Shown here piece after piece: positions 61,360-64,000 of a stretch of DNA of 64,000 bases. The notes below the pieces were generated by a model. The model saw only the letters and a list, made by a program, of their open reading frames with translations. It did not search any database and was not told where the DNA came from. Source of the DNA: Hymenobacter aranciens (lineage in GTDB: Bacteria > Bacteroidota > Bacteroidia > Cytophagales > Hymenobacteraceae); NCBI RefSeq assembly GCF_030580865.1, contig NZ_JAUQSY010000002.1:310001-374000 (forward strand). The letters are read 5' to 3'. The translations under genes were made by a program, and so were the position numbers. Each line of letters begins with the position of its first letter. The stretch's first letter is position 1.

Positions 61360-62619
61360 TCAGTAAATCATTTGTACACGCTGCAAAAAGTCTGTTCGCA
61401 GTAACGGAACTCGCTGCCAGTAATTAAACAATGCCTCAACGTGCTTTGGAGGCATCAACTCCATTATGCGTCCTACTTTCCAAGATTCTGCGAGTCGCTC
61501 CAACATTTCTATCACTATACGCTTGATTTGCGTCGGGTCACCTCCACTCAATACCGCCAGCCGCTCAAAAGTGGTTTCGTCAATGTGAAACAGGTTTTTC
61601 GTACCGGCAAATTTTAAGGCCCATTCGATTTTCATCGAAGCTACGGGCGGCGGCCAAGCCACCACTGCAACCTGGTCATAAAGTGGAGTTAGTACCGGCC
61701 TCTTGCCGTCAGGATACAACAAGGACCAATTTTTCAGATGGGCATCTGTATTGCCGGAAGCGACCATGAAAACCAGCCGTCTGATAAACTCTTCGTATCC
61801 CTCAACGCCACATATTGCTCTTATTACACGAGCACAGGTTTCATATTTCCATTGTTCATACTTCAATGATGGCCGCAATCCCGCTACCTGCGCTAGGTCT
61901 TCCTGATGAATGCGAATTGTCCCTTGTCGGTCGTAACGTTTTATCAAGTACACATTTCCTGTCGGAGCTACACGACTCAGCAATTCCGCTGGAAGTTCGC
62001 TAACTGGACGCACCTGGCACTCTGGCACCTCAAATCCAGCTGCTCGGGCCCATTCCATCGTAGCAAATTCATTGGCGACTAAACCTGGATAAATATCCGA
62101 GTCGAACTTCACAATCCAGTCTCCTTGCTGATTGTGTGTTGGCAATAAAAGCTTCTCATTGGATTTCAACAATGAAAATTTCATTTGTACGCCCGCCAGT
62201 GAGAAACGAAATACCGCTTCTTCGTCTGCTACTCCAGTTTCTATCACAGCCCCATTTGGCTCAGCTGTAGCGTCCAATAGGTTAGTGGTTGCTTGGCTAG
62301 GACGAATGCGAACTGCTCCCGGCAAATCGTGGCCTAACGCTGCTAGCAACTGCAAGTCATCACCTTCAGTCAATTCCAATGAATACAACAACAACTCGCG
62401 CAGAGCTCCTTCCGGAACTAAGTTGGCGAAAAAGGCCGGCAGCTCTTCCCGCACGCCTGAATAGGTTTTCAGCAGATTGTCCTCAAAATGCTGTCCTAAC
62501 ACAGGCCGATATGGCAGTTGTCGGTATTCCTCGGTAAAGCGAAATAACACCTTACCGGACTGCACCCGACCTAACTGACCGACTACAACCTCGCCTAATA
62601 AAACATCAAATGTCTGCAT
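61360..62619 (-). CDS. HipA-like serine/threonine kinase coupled to a DUF262 gene
   Basis: 419 residues from the ATG at 62617-62619; the preceding codon is a TTG inside the overlap. HipA features: N-terminal subdomain (VLLGEVVVGQLGR...HFEDNLLKTYSGVREELPAFFANLVPEG), the ATP-binding strand FSLAGVQMKFSLL, WIVKFDS, catalytic loop ASGNTDAHLKNWSLL near residue 290, and the DFD-equivalent LTPLYDQVAV. HipA toxins phosphorylate proteins such as GltX. There is no HipB-type HTH gene; instead the DUF262 gene ends in TGATG, sharing one base with this start, so the two are translationally coupled. The DNA is AT-richer than the island to its left, suggesting acquisition by transfer. Confidence 0.85.
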   Translation of the reverse strand: MQTFDVLLGEVVVGQLGRVQSGKVLFRFTEEYRQLPYRPVLGQHFEDNLLKTYSGVREELPAFFANLVPEGALRELLLYSLELTEGDDLQLLAALGHDLPGAVRIRPSQATTNLLDATAEPNGAVIETGVADEEAVFRFSLAGVQMKFSLLKSNEKLLLPTHNQQGDWIVKFDSDIYPGLVANEFATMEWARAAGFEVPECQVRPVSELPAELLSRVAPTGNVYLIKRYDRQGTIRIHQEDLAQVAGLRPSLKYEQWKYETCARVIRAICGVEGYEEFIRRLVFMVASGNTDAHLKNWSLLYPDGKRPVLTPLYDQVAVVAWPPPVASMKIEWALKFAGTKNLFHIDETTFERLAVLSGGDPTQIKRIVIEMLERLAESWKVGRIMELMPPKHVEALFNYWQRVPLLRTDFLQRVQMIY

Positions 62620-64000
62620 CAAGTAAGGTCAGCAGCTTCGGTTTGAGCTACAAGTTGGTTGATGGAAATTCGGTCAGGTTCGCCCCAAGCAGCGAGGCGG
62701 TTGCTTTGCTGACGAACCAGCCGTTCAATTTCTGTCCCCCGCACACTTAGGAAAGTTTCTCGGTCCCGTTTATGTAGAGCCTCTAACGCCGCTTGGCTAA
62801 TAACGTGAGATGTTAAAAAGATAGCATCTTGCTGCCAATCAGCAGCCATCAGTCGCGGTAACAGGGGAGTTTCCGTGGGAAATAGTATGCGGTTGGCCGG
62901 ACCGAATGCCATAGGCATTTTTCCAACGTTTAGGCTTGAAGTAGAGATTATGTAGTTGTTACCTCGTTGAATAATAGCGCCTAATTCAATCAACTCGACT
63001 GCTTGTCCATTTTCTCGTAGCGGATTTTGCTTGAACATTGCGCATAGCGCCAGCCTACTATCTGTGGCCCGGGCATCAAATCGGTCAGGTAACTGATACT
63101 GCAATTGCTCAGGTAATTCATTCGGTATCAAGTTTAATAATAACTGTGCTTGCACTTCGTCGTTACCCGGTTGCAGGCTAATCACACCGTATCGTAAAAG
63201 CGTACGCTCATCAAATAAAGCCAGCCCTGTTAATACCCGCCAAGTCCAGCGAGCCAAAAGTTGCAGACTACGATTGGATGGCTGTGGGAATAGCCTAAAA
63301 TACCGGGTTAGTACGACAAATGGCAGTATCCGAGGCAGAAGACGTAGATGCGGAATTTCGGCGTTGTTACGCAGAAAATCAAGCACTCTGCCGATTACTG
63401 GTAATGCATCTTGAACTGACGTCTGTAATTTCTCAAGTTCTTTCTCTCCGCCCCGTCGTGCATGTTCTGTTAGATTACGTGTAGGGTCTAACCCCTCAAA
63501 AGCCATCAGTGAAGTTAGCAACTGCTGCTGTGTAAGCTGCCCCATTTGATGGTTAGCCGCTAATGCTTCACTCAGGTCAGCTAGTGTAGAGGGATACTCG
63601 CCTTGTTTACTAAATAATGCTTTATGCACATCCTCCCAAGCCATCACTTTACCAAAAGTGTTGGTACGGTAAAAAATATCCCGCAATACGCTTTCCTCCT
63701 CGGTTACAACAGTGTAAAGCGGCACTTGATACTGACGCAACCGAGTACCTGCTTCAAACACCGAGGTCCGTAGCTCTGGCTCCTGACTATGTTGCCAACT
63801 AAATATCCATTCAATAAGCCCTGAAGCATCCAGCAATTGTGCCACAGGAACCCACGTACTTGGTACTACGCCATTCCGCTGAGGCGATTGAAAAGTACTG
63901 GTTTTAGCATCAAAGTATACAATAAATGGGTCATCGGGTGTAGTGGGCACCGGCGTAGGACGTGCCAGGCCCGCCGCTAGCGAAGTCAGCCGCTGCTGAC
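62619..64000 (-). CDS. DUF262 (GmrSD/ParB-like) family protein, N terminus beyond window
   Basis: Open from the window edge to the TGA at 62619-62621; 460 residues visible. The first visible residues are QQRLTSLAAGLA, matching the DGQQR(L/T) hallmark of DUF262, whose ParB/sulfiredoxin-like fold hydrolyses NTP in the GmrSD and BrxU restriction enzymes. Later LRQYQVPLYTVVTEEESVLRDIFYRTNTFGKVMAWEDVHKALFSK is the second characteristic block. The C-terminal 250 residues are helical with no HNH (DUF1524) motif seen, so this is not a complete GmrSD. A GTG at 63950 is not the start, because the frame and the motif continue upstream. Candidate defence or regulatory partner of the HipA-like kinase. Confidence 0.75.
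   Translation of the reverse strand, partial: QQRLTSLAAGLARPTPVPTTPDDPFIVYFDAKTSTFQSPQRNGVVPSTWVPVAQLLDASGLIEWIFSWQHSQEPELRTSVFEAGTRLRQYQVPLYTVVTEEESVLRDIFYRTNTFGKVMAWEDVHKALFSKQGEYPSTLADLSEALAANHQMGQLTQQQLLTSLMAFEGLDPTRNLTEHARRGGEKELEKLQTSVQDALPVIGRVLDFLRNNAEIPHLRLLPRILPFVVLTRYFRLFPQPSNRSLQLLARWTWRVLTGLALFDERTLLRYGVISLQPGNDEVQAQLLLNLIPNELPEQLQYQLPDRFDARATDSRLALCAMFKQNPLRENGQAVELIELGAIIQRGNNYIISTSSLNVGKMPMAFGPANRILFPTETPLLPRLMAADWQQDAIFLTSHVISQAALEALHKRDRETFLSVRGTEIERLVRQQSNRLAAWGEPDRISINQLVAQTEAADLT

Noticed and set aside
61360..62619. Ordinary hipBA toxin-antitoxin operon
   Set aside because: The upstream coupled gene is DUF262, not an HTH HipB; no small HTH frame is found on either side within the window.
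62619..63950. DUF262 gene starting at the GTG at 63950
   Set aside because: The frame stays open to the window edge and encodes the family block QQRLTSL upstream of that GTG.
1..64000. tRNA, rRNA or riboswitch genes
   Set aside because: No cloverleaf, rRNA-like or known aptamer sequence was recognised by eye; a tRNAscan/Rfam search would settle this.

Overview
The window looks like chromosome of a Hymenobacter-like member of the Bacteroidota. The DNA is GC-rich, many promoters carry the Bacteroidota -7 octamer TAnnTTTG, several secreted proteins end in a type IX secretion (T9SS) type A sorting domain, and there is a serine-palmitoyltransferase-like gene. The taxonomic call is inference from these traits; no rRNA, tRNA or plasmid/phage structural gene was seen.

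Layout. 1-15.9 kb is mostly core metabolism: a truncated unknown gene, large-subunit catalase (katE), a methyltransferase, holA, tyrS, a histone H1-like protein, an Spt-like enzyme, a frameshifted WG-repeat protein, accC, a small tail-fibre-like protein and a periplasmic trehalase. 16-25 kb holds cyanophycinase, two tandem paralogous TPR histidine kinases, a lipoprotein, a frameshifted NHL-repeat protein and an unknown acidic protein. 25-61 kb is a surface-protein island: four very large VGIGTT-type tail-fibre/adhesin-like proteins, four T9SS-sorted proteins, a T9SS pectate lyase, a GH10 xylanase with a small envelope protein, and a LuxR-type response regulator. Set into it at 51.4-54.0 kb are a small unknown gene and an AAA ATPase/PIN-like pair. 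61.4-64 kb is a visibly more AT-rich operon of a DUF262 protein (cut by the window edge) and a HipA-like kinase.

How it may work together. Upstream of three giant tail-fibre genes, the response regulator itself and (degenerately) one T9SS gene there is an 18-bp dyad (ATGACGCAAATGCGTCAT type) ending exactly 22 bp before the -7 octamer. A second, sequence-unrelated 18-mer (CTAGCATCAACATGCGAT, identical in three places) sits at the same 22-bp distance before three T9SS genes. This looks like two activator-dependent surface-protein regulons, one including its own candidate regulator. The tandem histidine kinases have no adjacent response regulator and are possible partners; that link is inference.

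Other structure. Four intergenic arrays have a strict 21-bp period with different units, each built around a short palindrome, and a fifth has a 42-bp period. Three of the arrays lie just beyond a terminator hairpin at a gene's 3' end. There are also three long inverted-repeat elements (85, 94 and 218 bp). Two genes (WG repeat, NHL repeat) are broken by single-base frameshifts. The two least familiar gene pairs are DUF262-HipA and AAA ATPase-PIN.
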